Source of the DNA: JADGNF01 sp964582085
GTDB lineage: Archaea; Thermoproteota; Bathyarchaeia; Bathyarchaeales; Bathycorpusculaceae
Direction: 5' to 3'
DNA: 64,000 nt
Assembly: GCA_964582085.1 (NCBI GenBank)
Contig: CAZOPV010000002.1
Span: 124,001 to 188,000, forward strand
The position numbers and the translations under genes are program-made. Under the pieces are notes generated by a model. The model made no database searches, was not told the origin of the DNA, and saw only the letters and a list, made by a program, of their open reading frames with translations. Below are positions 1 through 8,516 of the stretch, piece after piece; within the stretch, counting starts at the first letter, position 1; each line of letters starts with the position of its first letter.

Positions 1-854
1 ATTGCTAATCGCTCCAAGCCAGGCAAAATGTAATCCACGCCCCAACCGCGTCCCACATTCCAAAACGGAAAAATGTACGTTTGCATCTGCCACAGCGGAC
101 ACGTTATGGTTCTGCCGCAGGGGTACCAGCACCCGAAAACAGGAATCGGCAATCCATCAGGCAAAGGTCCTAGAGTGTCAGTTCCTATTAGAAACTCATG
201 GGGCGCAATTTGTTCGGCTGGCACAGGGATATTCTGGTGGTCAATGAAAACGCCAAAGAAAATCAGAAACACAAACAGCACCTGAACAAAGAGGCGAAGT
301 CCACTGATTTTGCGAGTCTTGTTTCTGACGCCTACCACTAAGGCTACTGTTCCAATGCCAAGCGAGACACCTGCCACAACAAAGACTGCGTAGTTAAGTT
401 TGAAGGGTGGGAGGGGATTGGGGGTGATGGGTGTGGCTTGCGGGTTAGGGTCAGTTACGTTTACGTAGAGTCGATCGCTTATGTGACCGTAAATGGGAAA
501 AATGTTCCAGAACCCTGCCATATCCAACTTTTGCGTCACGGTGAATAGTCCAGTTTGATTATCGGGGACAACATATTGGTCTATCCAAGTGTAGTCAGGA
601 CGAGTGAAAGTGACCCGTACAGTAACGTTGTTGGCTGGCGGACAAATTTCTCCTACAACTGTGACTTCTTCGTTAATGAAAACTTGGTTGTTGCTTACGT
701 TTGCAGTTATACATGGGCCGTAGCATGGCTGGGGCGCTTCTTTTGAGTTATCAAAAGCGTAGCCTTGCTGGTTTAAGCTCAAGGTGGCTGGCAGCATAAG
801 TGCCACGAAAACAACCGCCAAGGTTGATATAACCAACTTAAACAGCTTGTTCAT
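1..854 (-). CDS. Secreted/membrane protein with Ig-like domain and Cys-rich loop (C-terminus cut by window edge)
   Basis: Reading the minus strand from the ATG at 852-854 gives an open frame of 284 codons that runs off the left edge. Residues 1-30 form a signal peptide or anchor (MNKLFKLV, then a hydrophobic run). Residues about 45-150 look like an Ig-like beta-sandwich with several Asn-X-Thr/Ser sites, followed by a Pro-rich linker. Two membrane segments follow (starting YAVFVVAG and LFVQVLFVF), joined by a short basic loop. A stretch with CWYPCG and a further Cys comes next, just before the edge. The Cys pattern recalls membrane polyferredoxins (NosR/NapH-like), but too little remains to be sure. 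It is divergent from the secreted beta-propeller gene at 1144. Function unknown. Confidence 0.75.
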   Translation of the reverse strand, partial: MNKLFKLVISTLAVVFVALMLPATLSLNQQGYAFDNSKEAPQPCYGPCITANVSNNQVFINEEVTVVGEICPPANNVTVRVTFTRPDYTWIDQYVVPDNQTGLFTVTQKLDMAGFWNIFPIYGHISDRLYVNVTDPNPQATPITPNPLPPFKLNYAVFVVAGVSLGIGTVALVVGVRNKTRKISGLRLFVQVLFVFLIFFGVFIDHQNIPVPAEQIAPHEFLIGTDTLGPLPDGLPIPVFGCWYPCGRTITCPLWQMQTYIFPFWNVGRGWGVDYILPGLERLA

Positions 855-1143
855 GCAGCACTACCTTCAATTTGAAGCCGCCAACCAAAGGTTTATGCAG
901 GGCTTACAGTTGAAAGTAGTTTGCCCGACGGCTTAAAAATTTTTGGTGGTACACCAAGTTTTTAACTTCAGGTTGCACCTTGCCAACATGAGCGTTTTTT
1001 CACATCAAATTTTTTCCTCAAAAATACCATTCGTCTCTTACATTTATTAGAACGCTAAACTCAAGCTCACGTGAAAATTGAACAAGTCTTATATACAAAT
1101 CCCAATAAACAACTGAAGCAGAGAGACTTTTTGGAGGGAAAAA
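855..1143. other. Divergent intergenic region
   Basis: This 289-bp spacer separates two divergent secreted-protein genes. It is AT-rich and holds a clear TATA element for the plus-strand gene. For the minus-strand gene there is a weaker T/A-rich element near 935-945. No ORF or RNA gene is evident. Confidence 0.6.
1088..1096 (+). promoter_or_regulatory. TATA box for the beta-propeller gene
   Basis: CTTATATAC lies about 48-56 bp upstream of the ATG at 1144, so transcription should start near 1118-1122. The message would carry the GGAGGG ribosome binding site just before the start codon. Confidence 0.5.
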
Positions 1144-3687
1144 ATGAAACCCCAAAAAAACAAACAATTAGTAGCGATTCTGCTTACGATGTTGCTACTT
1201 CCTTTTCTGGCGAACTTGCCTTTAAGCAACGCAGCCGTCGTTGAATACGATACCTATGCGCACATTATAGTCTCACCAAACCTCGTTGGCAGCGGTCAAC
1301 CAGTTGTTGTTTCCTTTAGAATCGACAAAACAGTGCCAGGTGGAACCGTTCTGGGTCCTTTCTGGTCAAATTTTGTCGTTAAAATCACTTTACCCGACGG
1401 AACAACTACTGAACGACGTGGATTAACAGCCGACTCAACCGGTGGTTCATGGTTTACCTATACACCAACTATGCAAGGGAAATATTATTTCCAAACAGTT
1501 TTTCCTGGACAATGGGTCAACTCCTCAACTCTTCAAAGGTGGTACCGACCCAGCACTAGTGCCCAAGCCGAGCTGATGGTTCAAGCTGAAAAAATTCCGC
1601 CTTATCCCGACGTACCTTTGCCCACAGGTTACTGGACACGCCCTATAAACGCTGAAAACAAAGGTTGGTGGCGAATTGCTGACAACTGGCTTATGACACG
1701 GTATGATGCCTCATATCCCCACTTCACATGCACAGATACATTTGCACCCTACACATCAGCGCCTAATAGTGCACATGTGCTCTGGAAGAAACCCATAATT
1801 TTCGGCGGCATCGTTGGTGGTCCTTATGGCGATCAGACTTACTATACAGGTTTATCGTATGAGCAGCACTATGACCCAATAATCATCAACGGAAGAATAA
1901 TCTACGGCTATCACCACCCCGGTTCCTCAGCTGACTGGTTTGGCACCTACTGCTTAGATCTATACACTGGAGAGGAAGTGTGGTTCCTTAACAACACTCG
2001 TATCCTCATTGCCCAAGCGTTTGCATATGACTCAGGAAACGAACACGGAATAGTTCCCCACATATGGAGCATGACAGGCGCAGCCACGAACACTACGATG
2101 GAGATGTATGACGCTTTCACTGGGCGCTATATTCTTACTGTGACAAACATAACTTTAGGCTCAACAGCTAGACGTGGAGCTATCATTTTCGGACCAAAAG
2201 GCGAAATAATATCCTACGCTTTAGACAACTCTAGAAGCCGCTTGACAATGTGGAACTCAAGTTTAGCATTTGAACGGAGTGGCGTGATAAATAATCCTGC
2301 AATAACAGGCACAGGGATCGAAGTCTACAGCCCACGAGTTGGACAAATCATAAATGGCAATCTAGGAATTCAATGGAACGTTTCCATCCCCCGCATGACA
2401 GGCACTCAAAGTATCTCTCAAATAAGCGGCGGATACATACTGGTCAGTAATTGGTCTCAAACCTACAAGGAAGACCCCTACGAGCAGAGGCTTTATCCTA
2501 CTACGTTGCAGCGGCTTCCAAACGGTAGCTACCCTGACTCCCTGAATTATTTGTGGACTCATATCCGCAACGTCTACATGGCAGCCTACAAATTCAGCAA
2601 CATCGACGAAGGAGTCTACGTCATGTTCGATGAAGGACGCTTAACATATCATGGTTACAGTGTTCAAACGGGCCAAGAAATCTGGGTTAGTGATCCACTT
2701 CCTCCTGGCTGGTCGATGTTTTCGGGCTACATGAACCATATAGCTTATGGCAGAGTTTACACAGTTGGCTACGATGGACACGTGCGAGCTTACAACGTGA
2801 CAAACGGTAAACTTGTGTGGGACTACTACTTGGGTAGTGCCGGTTACGAAACTCCTTATGGTAGCTGGCCAGTTTATAGCGGTTTCATAATAGCTGATGG
2901 CAAAATGTACCTAACAAACGATGACCATTCTCCAGACGCTAGCATATGGCGAGGGGGCAAACTCTGGTGCATCGATGCCTACACAGGTGAAGGTCTATGG
3001 AACATTTCGGGTTGGATGAGGCACGGAGCCATATCCGACGGCATCTACACGGTACTAAACTCTTTAGATGGACAAGTGTACACTTTTGGCAAAGGATCCA
3101 CACTCACAACTGTCAGTGCACCACAAGTGGGAGCAGTCAAAGGTGCTCCAGTCACAATCACCGGAAGTGTAATTGACCAATCGCCAGGACAAATAGGAAC
3201 ACCCGCAATCGCAGATGAATGGATGAGCGCTTGGATGGAGTATCTGCATATGCAGAAGCCTAAACCTGCTAATGCTGTCGGTGTACCCGTGAAGTTGACC
3301 GCCATCGACCCTAATGGCAACCTGCAGAACATAGGTACCGTTGTCACTGATTCCAATGGCAATTTCGGCATAATGTGGACTCCGCCAGTTGAGGGTCTTT
3401 ATAAAATTGTAGCGACTTTCGAAGGAACCAAATCCTACGCTGGATCCGACGCAACCGCCTATATGGGAGTTAGCTCAGCGCCAATCGCTTCACCAATAGC
3501 AACAATCACTCCTCAACCAACAACTTATCCCCCGTCATCTGTAACACCTACACCTGAAACTTCCCCTTCAAGTGTTCCATCACCTGAAGCTACACCTTCG
3601 ATTGACATATACATCATAGCTGCCGCGATTGTAATTGTCGTCGCAATTGTGGTGGTTGCGGCCGTTTTGCTGAGAAGAAAACAATAA
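1144..3687 (+). CDS. Secreted, C-terminally anchored PQQ-like beta-propeller protein
   Basis: 847 residues; the ATG start sits behind a strong GGAGGG. Residues 1-31 are a signal peptide (MKPQKNKQ, hydrophobic run, then SNAA). An N-terminal beta-sandwich (about 35-150) precedes a propeller region (about 155-650). Repeats such as LDLYTGEEVW, AYNVTNGKLVWDY and CIDAYTGEGLW are the PQQ/quinoprotein-type blade motif. A second Ig/CNA-like domain (about 655-785) follows, then a Ser/Thr/Pro stalk, one membrane helix (about 819-841) and a basic RRKQ end. It should sit on the outer cell surface. No catalytic motif is visible; it may bind polymer or metal, or act in adhesion. The ligand cannot be told from sequence. 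Confidence 0.85.
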   Translation: MKPQKNKQLVAILLTMLLLPFLANLPLSNAAVVEYDTYAHIIVSPNLVGSGQPVVVSFRIDKTVPGGTVLGPFWSNFVVKITLPDGTTTERRGLTADSTGGSWFTYTPTMQGKYYFQTVFPGQWVNSSTLQRWYRPSTSAQAELMVQAEKIPPYPDVPLPTGYWTRPINAENKGWWRIADNWLMTRYDASYPHFTCTDTFAPYTSAPNSAHVLWKKPIIFGGIVGGPYGDQTYYTGLSYEQHYDPIIINGRIIYGYHHPGSSADWFGTYCLDLYTGEEVWFLNNTRILIAQAFAYDSGNEHGIVPHIWSMTGAATNTTMEMYDAFTGRYILTVTNITLGSTARRGAIIFGPKGEIISYALDNSRSRLTMWNSSLAFERSGVINNPAITGTGIEVYSPRVGQIINGNLGIQWNVSIPRMTGTQSISQISGGYILVSNWSQTYKEDPYEQRLYPTTLQRLPNGSYPDSLNYLWTHIRNVYMAAYKFSNIDEGVYVMFDEGRLTYHGYSVQTGQEIWVSDPLPPGWSMFSGYMNHIAYGRVYTVGYDGHVRAYNVTNGKLVWDYYLGSAGYETPYGSWPVYSGFIIADGKMYLTNDDHSPDASIWRGGKLWCIDAYTGEGLWNISGWMRHGAISDGIYTVLNSLDGQVYTFGKGSTLTTVSAPQVGAVKGAPVTITGSVIDQSPGQIGTPAIADEWMSAWMEYLHMQKPKPANAVGVPVKLTAIDPNGNLQNIGTVVTDSNGNFGIMWTPPVEGLYKIVATFEGTKSYAGSDATAYMGVSSAPIASPIATITPQPTTYPPSSVTPTPETSPSSVPSPEATPSIDIYIIAAAIVIVVAIVVVAAVLLRRKQ

Positions 3688-3688
3688 C

Positions 3689-3710
3689 CCCTTTTTCTTT
3701 TTTTTAATTT
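3689..3710 (+). terminator. T-rich terminator after the beta-propeller gene
   Basis: The stop codon is followed at once by a run of T interrupted by single C and AA, the usual archaeal oligo-T termination signal. No hairpin is needed or seen. Confidence 0.5.
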
Positions 3711-4102
3711 ACTGTTGCCACTGAGTTGCTCTGACAGATTGACAAAATTTCTTTTTCTATTAACACAGTTTCGGTGTGAAACAGATTCTAACCCAATAAC
3801 ACTTGTACGATCAAATACACCAAAGCGGCAGGAACTTGTTACTTTAGTAACATCCTGTTTTTCAACTTTGAAGTATTTATCTAATTCTGATAACTTGCTT
3901 CTTCAGGAGTGACGTAGCGTAAAAAATTAAGCTACTCTTCACACTTCAATTTCTTAACGTATAGTGGAGATTAGTGTTTAACCTGTATTCTAAAGAGTCA
4001 GAGTGCACAAAATCCTAAAAACCAACGAACTTGCCGACATGCCTTGCTTCTCGATAGACTTAAAACCGCAGCGCCCAAACTACTGTGGAGGAAAGAGCAC
4101 CT
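3711..4102. other. Intergenic region without a supported gene
   Basis: About 390 bp between the beta-propeller terminator and the PH-like gene. A 65-codon frame (3715-3912) has biased, Ser/Leu/Thr-rich content, no ribosome binding site and no recognisable motif. Nothing else is seen. Confidence 0.5.
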
Positions 4103-4747
4103 TTGTCAGTATACGAATACATAATCATGCAAGAAGCAGGTGTCAAACAACACGATTCCGCATCCCCTCCGTCGGTGGGGTTAAGAGCTGGAGCATTCGC
4201 TGAAGTCGGCACCCTCATTCTTACGAACCTTCGCCTCATCTATGTTGCGAAAGGCAGCATATCCCGAGCCACAGCTTGGGCGCTTGGCGGCGCAATCGCA
4301 GCAAGAGCCGTAGAGAAGAGTGTCTCGCAAGCAGAAATAGACGACCTCATGCGGTACGAGGGAAGCTACTTTGTACCCCTGCAAGAAATCACCCATGTTC
4401 AAGCTGGGAGAAAGTTGGGTGGGGGCTACCTTAGTGTTCTAAACTGCAGTCCAAGACAAAAGCCCGCCCACTCCTATGTTTTTGGGAGTGGTTTTTCTAA
4501 GCCAGAAGAGTGGGCTAACGCAATCAACCAAGCTGTGATCCAAGCTCGTTCAAGTCAGACCAGTTATTGTCCACAGCAGCAGGGCAGTTACTCTCAGCAA
4601 CCTGTTCAGCCACAGCAAACCTATGTACAACCGCCACCTCAGCAACCAGTATACCAAGCGCCGCCATGTCCATTTTGTGGGAGTCCGCTGACATGGATTC
4701 CACAGTATCAGCGTTGGTACTGCTACCGTGACCAACGTTATCCTTAA
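4103..4747 (+). CDS. PH/GRAM-like domain protein with Gln/Pro linker and C-terminal zinc-ribbon remnant
   Basis: I chose the TTG at 4103 because GGAGGAA lies about 10 nt before it; a GTG at 4085 in the same frame overlaps that site. After a short N-terminal part, the region around TLILTNLRLIYV to the SGFSKPEEWANAINQA helix has the strand-strand-helix pattern of bacterial/archaeal PH-like (GRAM-type) domains. A linker rich in Gln, Pro and Tyr (about 50 residues) leads to a terminal CPFCG...RWYCYRDQRY element. Zinc ribbons of this kind normally end in a second CxxC; here the last position is Asp. Probably cytoplasmic, perhaps membrane- or protein-binding. Exact role unknown. Confidence 0.7.
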   Translation: MSVYEYIIMQEAGVKQHDSASPPSVGLRAGAFAEVGTLILTNLRLIYVAKGSISRATAWALGGAIAARAVEKSVSQAEIDDLMRYEGSYFVPLQEITHVQAGRKLGGGYLSVLNCSPRQKPAHSYVFGSGFSKPEEWANAINQAVIQARSSQTSYCPQQQGSYSQQPVQPQQTYVQPPPQQPVYQAPPCPFCGSPLTWIPQYQRWYCYRDQRYP

Positions 4748-5269
4748 ACAGAGTTCTGCATCGGCAATGTAAAATAGAGTCTGTAGTCCACTTTAAAGTA
4801 GTGCGCGGCTTTGTCTATACTGTTTTTCGTCACTTGCAACCGCGGTAGTGGAGAGGGTAACAATTGAGTGTCGTCATATACTTCAGTTTGGTTTGTTGGG
4901 GGAGTTTTCATTTGCGCTGTTCTTCTATAGGGTAACGCTCCTTGGGCACAAGTCCAATCGTTCACCTTGTGACGCCTTCAATCACCGAAGGTTGAGTATG
5001 ATAAAGTTAACTGTGTTGTGGGGACTTTTACACAATTGATTCCACCACCTTTTCTCCAGTTGTGGATAAATTGTATTCATCCAGAATTTCCGTGCCATTA
5101 ACTTCGCAATTGCGTTTATATCGTAGTTTTCGATGTGAGTGATTACGCTCTTGTTCTTTAGTTACTTCTTGTAATAAATAATCTACAACCGGGTTATTTT
5201 CCACAAGCGTCGTTTCTGAGCTTTTTACGCGACAACAAATGGAGGTGTTGCTTGTTGATTTCTCTGTTA
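4748..5269. other. Intergenic region, possibly decayed coding sequence
   Basis: About 520 bp between the PH-like gene and tRNA-Leu. Two minus-strand frames of 73 and 89 codons lie end to end (4744-4965 and 5028-5297). The second starts inside the tRNA and neither has a ribosome binding site. Their Lys/Glu-rich composition is somewhat protein-like, so gene remnants are possible, but I see no recognisable family. Confidence 0.35.
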
Positions 5270-5272
5270 TGG

Positions 5273-5357
5273 TGCAGGGGGTGGGATTCGAACCCACGAA
5301 CGCCTACGCGATAAGGTCCTAAGCCTTACTCCGTTGACCAGGCTTGGAGACCCCTGC
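5273..5357 (-). tRNA. tRNA-Leu (anticodon UAG)
   Basis: The minus strand folds as a type II tRNA. The acceptor is GCAGGGG/CCCCTGC with discriminator A, the anticodon stem TAAGG/CCTTA encloses loop CTTAGGA (anticodon UAG, reading CUA), and there is a long variable arm (CGC/GCG). The T arm is GTGGG-TTCGAAT-CCCAC. The genome also encodes the 3' CCA (5270-5272). No intron. The long variable arm and anticodon both fit leucine. Confidence 0.95.
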
Positions 5358-5425
5358 ACATAGCCAGTTCAGAAAAGATAGTTACACCCTGTAATATTTA
5401 TTTTAACCTTTCAACTGGGTTATGT

Positions 5426-6499
5426 TTAGCAAATTCTGGGCACGGGGTCGCCTACGGGTCTTGCGATTATACGTTTACCACCCACTGCCGTCTGCATAGC
5501 TACTCCTCGGAAATCTGTTGTGGCTTCCCCAATTATCTGCGCATCTCTACCTTCAACAGTGCCCCTGAGAAAACTCAGTAGCTCTTCTGCCTTTTCCGGC
5601 ACAGCCCCTATGATAATTTTTCCCTCATTACCAATCTCCAACGGATCCAACCCTAACATTTCACACGCGGCACGCACATCATCTCTTATGGGAATTTTAT
5701 CTTCCTGAACAAGAATACCTACTTTGGATTTTTCAGCAAACTCATGGAGCGCATCCGCCAAACCTCCGCGGGTAGCATCCTTCATAGCAACTACGCCACC
5801 CACATCACCGAGGAGACTTTGTATCATATGATTAAGGGGTCTGACATCAGATTTTATGTTGCTGCCAAACTTCAACCCCTCCTGAGCTGAAAGAACAGCT
5901 ATTCCATGATCGCCTACGGTACCCGAAACTATAATCTTATCACCCACTTGAAGATTTGAATCAAGCATCCACCGAGCCACAAAATTTTTCCGATATTTCC
6001 TTATAACCATCAAATTATACTCCAACGCAGCACTCCGTCTACCCAGACCTGAAACGTTCATGACACACCCCCCCAAAGCACCCTTCTCAACAACTTTAGT
6101 GTCCCCCGTCACTATATTGACGTTCGCCTCAGTACAAGTTTGCCGCATACTGGCAAGTATCCGCTCAAAATCCGACAACAACAACCCTTCTTCCAAAACA
6201 AGCCCACACGCCAACGCAAAAGGCTCAGCCCCCAACACCGCTATGTCATTAACAGTGCCCGACACCGCCAACCGCCCAATGTCACCACCAGGGAAAAAAA
6301 TCGGCTTAACAGCATGGCTATCACTTTTAAAAACTATATTATCCACAACAGCGGCGTCATCCATAGCCTCAAGAGGAACCTCAGCAACACTTGGAGCTGC
6401 ACCAGCAAAATATTTCACCACATAATTTTTAACCAAATCATGCATGACAGTGCCACCAGCCCCATGCAACATGGTGATCTGAGAGTCCTTCGTAGCCAA
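5426..6499 (-). CDS. hypE: Hydrogenase maturation factor HypE (carbamoyl dehydratase)
   Basis: HypE accepts a carbamoyl group from HypF on its C-terminal cysteine and dehydrates it to the thiocyanate that supplies cyanide for the [NiFe] site. The 357-residue protein has the AIR-synthase (PurM) fold: N-terminal HGAGG (12-16), DDAAVV, GTVNDIAVLGAEP and GDTKVVE. It ends in PRIC, the diagnostic HypE tail. It starts at TTG behind a GAGG site. It stands alone between tRNA-Leu and the ribosomal cluster, about 46 kb from the hydrogenases it presumably serves; hypABCDF are not in the window. HypE is clearly favoured over purM or thiL because of the C-terminal Cys. Confidence 0.95.
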   Translation of the reverse strand: MATKDSQITMLHGAGGTVMHDLVKNYVVKYFAGAAPSVAEVPLEAMDDAAVVDNIVFKSDSHAVKPIFFPGGDIGRLAVSGTVNDIAVLGAEPFALACGLVLEEGLLLSDFERILASMRQTCTEANVNIVTGDTKVVEKGALGGCVMNVSGLGRRSAALEYNLMVIRKYRKNFVARWMLDSNLQVGDKIIVSGTVGDHGIAVLSAQEGLKFGSNIKSDVRPLNHMIQSLLGDVGGVVAMKDATRGGLADALHEFAEKSKVGILVQEDKIPIRDDVRAACEMLGLDPLEIGNEGKIIIGAVPEKAEELLSFLRGTVEGRDAQIIGEATTDFRGVAMQTAVGGKRIIARPVGDPVPRIC

Positions 6500-6901
6500 A
6501 TCAGATTCCTCTTCTCATATAACTGCAAAAAACTACCCAAACGTCTAACATAAACACATCGCACACTCCACAGCAAATTATCCATACAACTAACATCCAC
6601 ACACAAACCACCAATTCACGCAACAACCAACCGAAAAATCCAACACACCAAAACATACACCACAAAGCAAAAACACCACCCAACAAACCAAAAAACACAA
6701 CCAAAAACCCTAAACCAACCCAAACATAGAAAAAACTATAAAAGCACAATCTCCCTCCACAAATACCACACCTCACAGCCCGAATTCACCCGCACAAACG
6801 GGAACAACTCACCGCATTTTATCGAAAAAATAGCCCTGATACGGAAAGCCATATAAATCGCCTCTACGCTTTTGTGTTGCGCACATGGAGAAGATTGAAA
6901 A
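6500..6901. other. G-depleted intergenic tract and leader of the ribosomal cluster
   Basis: About 400 bp between the divergent hypE and rpl22. From about 6541 to 6780 the plus strand is almost only A and C (about nine G in 240 nt). A 91-codon minus-strand frame here is a low-complexity product of this skew (Val, Phe, Gly, Trp, Cys) and is not called. The end of the region carries the rpl22 promoter. Confidence 0.6.
6851..6858 (+). promoter_or_regulatory. TATA box of the ribosomal protein cluster
   Basis: ATATAAAT lies 44-51 bp ahead of the rpl22 start, predicting initiation near 6880. This gives a short leader containing the GGAG site. It is the best archaeal TATA match upstream of the 8.7-kb cluster and implies that the transcription unit starts at rpl22, not further upstream. 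Confidence 0.6.
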
Positions 6902-7384
6902 ATGCCAAAATGGGGATACTCCATAATAGCCGAAGAACTGGACCCTGAAAAGACCGTCAAAGCCAGCGGTCGAGAACTTAGGGTATCCCATAAACACGCA
7001 CGTGAAGTGTGCAAAACCATCAAAGGTATGGCGCTCACCAAAGCCAAAGAATACCTCATGGATGTTATAGACAAAAAGAAACCAATCCCATTCACCCGAT
7101 ACAACAAAAAAGCAGGTCACAAAGGCGGACTCGAAAAAACCTTCACAGGCAGATATCCAATTAAAGCTGCACAACGTACCCTAAAAATCCTCAAAAACGC
7201 CGAAGCGAACGCAGAAAACAAAGGACTGGACACCGACAAACTTCGCATCATCCACGCCGTCGCCTACCCAGGCATGAAAATCAAACGCTACACACCCAGA
7301 GCACACGGCAGAGCATCACCAAAATACGAAACCCTCACCCACCTCGAAATTGTCCTAGGCGAAAACGCTGGGCAAGGAGAATAA
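6902..7384 (+). CDS. rpl22: Large-subunit ribosomal protein uL22
   Basis: 160 residues. uL22 binds 23S rRNA and lines the peptide exit tunnel. The conserved core is clear: N-terminal KASGRELRVSHKHAREVC, middle FTRYNKKAGHKGG, and the tunnel-hairpin region AYPGMKIKRYTPRAHGRAS. ATG start behind GGAG. It is first in the cluster; the usual upstream partners (uL3, uL4, uL23, uL2, uS19) are absent here. Confidence 0.97.
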   Translation: MPKWGYSIIAEELDPEKTVKASGRELRVSHKHAREVCKTIKGMALTKAKEYLMDVIDKKKPIPFTRYNKKAGHKGGLEKTFTGRYPIKAAQRTLKILKNAEANAENKGLDTDKLRIIHAVAYPGMKIKRYTPRAHGRASPKYETLTHLEIVLGENAGQGE

Positions 7385-7389
7385 ACTGC

Positions 7390-8232
7390 ATGTCCATAGT
7401 CAAACGATTTATATCAGAATCTATCAAAAATACCGAAATTGACGAATTTTTACAGAAAAAACTCGACCGCGCAGGATACGGCGGAGTAAATCTCTCCAAA
7501 ACCCCATTAGGCACTCACGTAGTCATTTACGCCATGCGTCCAGGATTAGTCATAGGACGCGGAGGCGAAACCATCCGCGAACTCGCAACCACCCTAGAAC
7601 AACGTTTCAAAGTCGCAAACCCACAAATATCCGTCTCTGAAATAGAAGTTCCCGAATTCAACGCACACGTAGTCGCCTCACGTGTAACAGCAGCCTTACA
7701 AAAAGGAATCCACTTCCGTCGCGCAGGTTTCTGGGCGATGAACCAAGTAATGGAAGCAGGCGCACTAGGCTGCGAAATAGTCATAAGCGGCAAACTTCGC
7801 ACTGAACGCGCACGCTTCGAAAAATTCCGCACAGGTTACTTCCCAAGATGTGGCGACCCGGCGTTGAAATACATGCGCAAAACCGAAGCTCATGTTCTAC
7901 TCAAACCAGGCATGTTCGGCGTAAAAGTAAAAATCATGCCTCCTGACGCTCAATTTCCCGATAAAATCAAAATTAAAGCTCCTTCTGAACTTCCACAAAT
8001 CTCTGAACCTGAAGTAGAAACGTTGCCAAAGGAGCAACCTATAGCCGCGAAAAAAGTAGAAGTTATAACCGAGGATAAAATAGCGTCAGCCAAAACAGCA
8101 GAAAAATCTGAATCCCCTACCCAAAAGTCAGAAGAAAGAAAAGCTTCTGAGGTACCCCCATCTGAACAAGCTACTAAAGCCGAGAAAGCCACCGAACCAA
8201 CCCAAACTAAATCTGTGGAGGTACCAAAGTAA
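7390..8232 (+). CDS. rps3: Small-subunit ribosomal protein uS3 with charged C-terminal tail
   Basis: 280 residues. uS3 sits at the mRNA entry site. A KH domain with GLVIGRGGETIRELA and the C-terminal uS3 domain (ISGKLRTERARFEKFRTGYFPRCGDPA) are plain. After about residue 190 the protein runs into a tail rich in Lys, Glu, Ser, Ala and Pro of roughly 80 residues, low in complexity and probably disordered. ATG start behind GGAG, 5 bp after uL22. Its stop overlaps the uL29 start by one base. Confidence 0.97.
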   Translation: MSIVKRFISESIKNTEIDEFLQKKLDRAGYGGVNLSKTPLGTHVVIYAMRPGLVIGRGGETIRELATTLEQRFKVANPQISVSEIEVPEFNAHVVASRVTAALQKGIHFRRAGFWAMNQVMEAGALGCEIVISGKLRTERARFEKFRTGYFPRCGDPALKYMRKTEAHVLLKPGMFGVKVKIMPPDAQFPDKIKIKAPSELPQISEPEVETLPKEQPIAAKKVEVITEDKIASAKTAEKSESPTQKSEERKASEVPPSEQATKAEKATEPTQTKSVEVPK

Positions 8233-8516
8233 TGCCGATACTACGTCTTAAAGAAATCACCAATATGTCCTCGGAAGATCGCACAAAAAAAATCAACGAA
8301 CTCAAAGTTGAACTCTCCAGACTGAGAACCATGATTAACGCAGGCGGTGCAGTGGAGAACCCTGCTCAAGTGCGAGAAATACGTAAAACAATAGCCCGCC
8401 TACTTACCATTGAAAATGAATACTCAAAAGGCATCCGGAAAACCGAAGGCAAAGTTGAGCCAAAAAAAGCCAAAACAGCCCCAACTAAGAAAACAAAGGA
8501 GCAAAATTCAACATGA
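8232..8516 (+). CDS. rpl29: Large-subunit ribosomal protein uL29
   Basis: 94 residues. Two-helix uL29 fold near the exit tunnel; LRLKEITNMSSEDRTKKINELKVEL and the VREIRKTIARLLTIENE helix match the family. A short Lys-rich tail follows. ATG overlaps the uS3 stop (TAATG) with GGAGG 10 nt upstream. The next gene overlaps by ATGA. Confidence 0.95.
   Translation: MPILRLKEITNMSSEDRTKKINELKVELSRLRTMINAGGAVENPAQVREIRKTIARLLTIENEYSKGIRKTEGKVEPKKAKTAPTKKTKEQNST

Noticed and set aside
2..285. Plus-strand frames at the left edge
   Set aside because: They are antisense to the partial minus-strand membrane protein, which has a signal peptide and membrane helices and continues through the same bases.
3715..3912. 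65-codon plus-strand frame after the beta-propeller gene
   Set aside because: Begins at TTG right after the T-rich terminator, has no ribosome binding site and no recognisable motif.
5028..5297. 89-codon minus-strand frame starting inside tRNA-Leu
   Set aside because: Its start is the tRNA T arm (GSNPTPC is the typical translation of a tRNA end), and no ribosome binding site is present; kept only as a possible remnant.
6501..6776. 91-codon minus-strand frame between hypE and uL22
   Set aside because: It is made of Val, Phe, Gly, Trp, Leu and Cys only because the strand is G/T-rich. It starts at no plausible site and has no motif.
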